Below are positions 23,766 through 23,948 of a stretch of DNA of 23,948 nt, piece after piece. Within the stretch, counting starts at the first letter, position 1. The number at the start of each line of letters is the position of its first letter. A program made the position numbers and the translations under genes. Under the pieces are notes generated by a model that worked only from the letters and a program-made list of their open reading frames with translations, searched no databases and had not been told where the DNA came from. The DNA comes from an uncultured Parvibacter sp. (GTDB taxonomy: Bacteria > Actinomycetota > Coriobacteriia > Coriobacteriales > Eggerthellaceae): assembly GCA_910587945.1 (NCBI GenBank), contig CAJUNI010000024.1:4240-28187 (forward strand), written 5' to 3'.

Positions 23766-23836
23766 TAGGGAACTTGCTCGTTAACTCCTTTAAAAATGGC
23801 CGCAAAAATAAATTTCAAAATTATTGAAATTAGTTC

Positions 23837-23865
23837 TTGACGACCAGAAAACAAACGAGTAAAGT
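23837..23865 (+). promoter_or_regulatory. Strong promoter, probably of an rRNA operon
   Basis: TTGACG (23837-23842) and TAAAGT (23860-23865) are separated by 17 bases. The 45 bases upstream are very A/T-rich (AAAAATAAATTTC and similar), like an UP element. With the structured, gene-free leader that follows, this looks like the main promoter of an rRNA operon. Confidence 0.75.
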
Positions 23866-23948
23866 ATTTCCTTGCGCCGCTTGAGAGAGCTAGCGCAGCC
23901 GAACGGTTCAAATGAACCGGAAGGCGGAACCTTGACAACCGGATACTG
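23866..23948 (+). other. Probable pre-16S rRNA leader (runs off the window)
   Basis: Transcribed, non-coding leader. It has a hairpin CGGTTC-AAAT-GAACCG (23904-23919) and ends with AACCTTGACAACCGGATACT, the kind of phrase found just before rRNA genes in Gram-positive bacteria (compare CTTTGAAAACT in Bacillus leaders). No mature 16S sequence is reached, so the downstream gene is inferred. Confidence 0.6.

Noticed and set aside
23931..23938. TTGACA near the window end as a -35 box
   Set aside because: It lies in the transcribed rRNA leader and forms part of the phrase CTTGACAACCGGATACT; no -10 can be seen before the window ends.

Overview
The window looks like a stretch of ordinary chromosome from an actinobacterium. 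The likely class is Coriobacteriia; this is inferred from overall style, not proven: a membrane-anchored LuxR-type regulator, a three-polypeptide archaeal-like glutamate synthase, a Pro/Gly/Glu-tailed class A PBP, and moderately GC-rich DNA with strong AGGAG-type ribosome binding sites. No phage, insertion sequence, CRISPR array or tRNA gene was found. The window ends in what looks like the promoter and leader of an rRNA operon.

Layout. (1) 1-3500: the 3' end of an amidohydrolase-like gene, a convergent LuxR-type regulator with one membrane segment on the minus strand, a roughly 340-bp spacer with inverted repeats, and an EF-G-like translational GTPase closed by a strong terminator. (2) 3510-4235: a near-perfect Gram-positive LexA (SOS) box inside a promoter, followed by two small unrecognised genes. 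This is the least explained gene content of the window. (3) 4398-7967: glutamate synthase in three separate polypeptides (glutaminase domain; ferredoxin plus FMN synthase domain; GXGXG domain), closed by a terminator shared with a convergent SlyD-like FKBP isomerase. (4) 8723-16671: arginine biosynthesis, argC-argJ-argB-argD, then a 476-bp leader region, then argG-argH. The pathway from glutamate to arginine is complete here except for ornithine carbamoyltransferase (argF), and no argR is present. (5) 16784-22206: class A penicillin-binding protein, a small lipoprotein and a U32 peptidase-family (RlhA-like) protein. (6) 22312-23520: tyrS, then a terminator, two sigma70-type promoters and a structured leader that probably precedes a 16S rRNA gene beyond the window.

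The genes fit together metabolically: glutamate synthase makes glutamate, which ArgJ/ArgB/ArgC/ArgD turn into ornithine and ArgG/ArgH carry from citrulline to arginine. The most interesting regulatory signal is a 41-codon ORF just upstream of argG with a good ribosome binding site. Seven of its last fourteen codons are arginine codons, which is the architecture of an attenuation leader peptide. A 12-bp inverted repeat whose right arm is this ORF's own Shine-Dalgarno sequence adds a possible second control layer. The SOS-box cassette is the other candidate for a little-described system.
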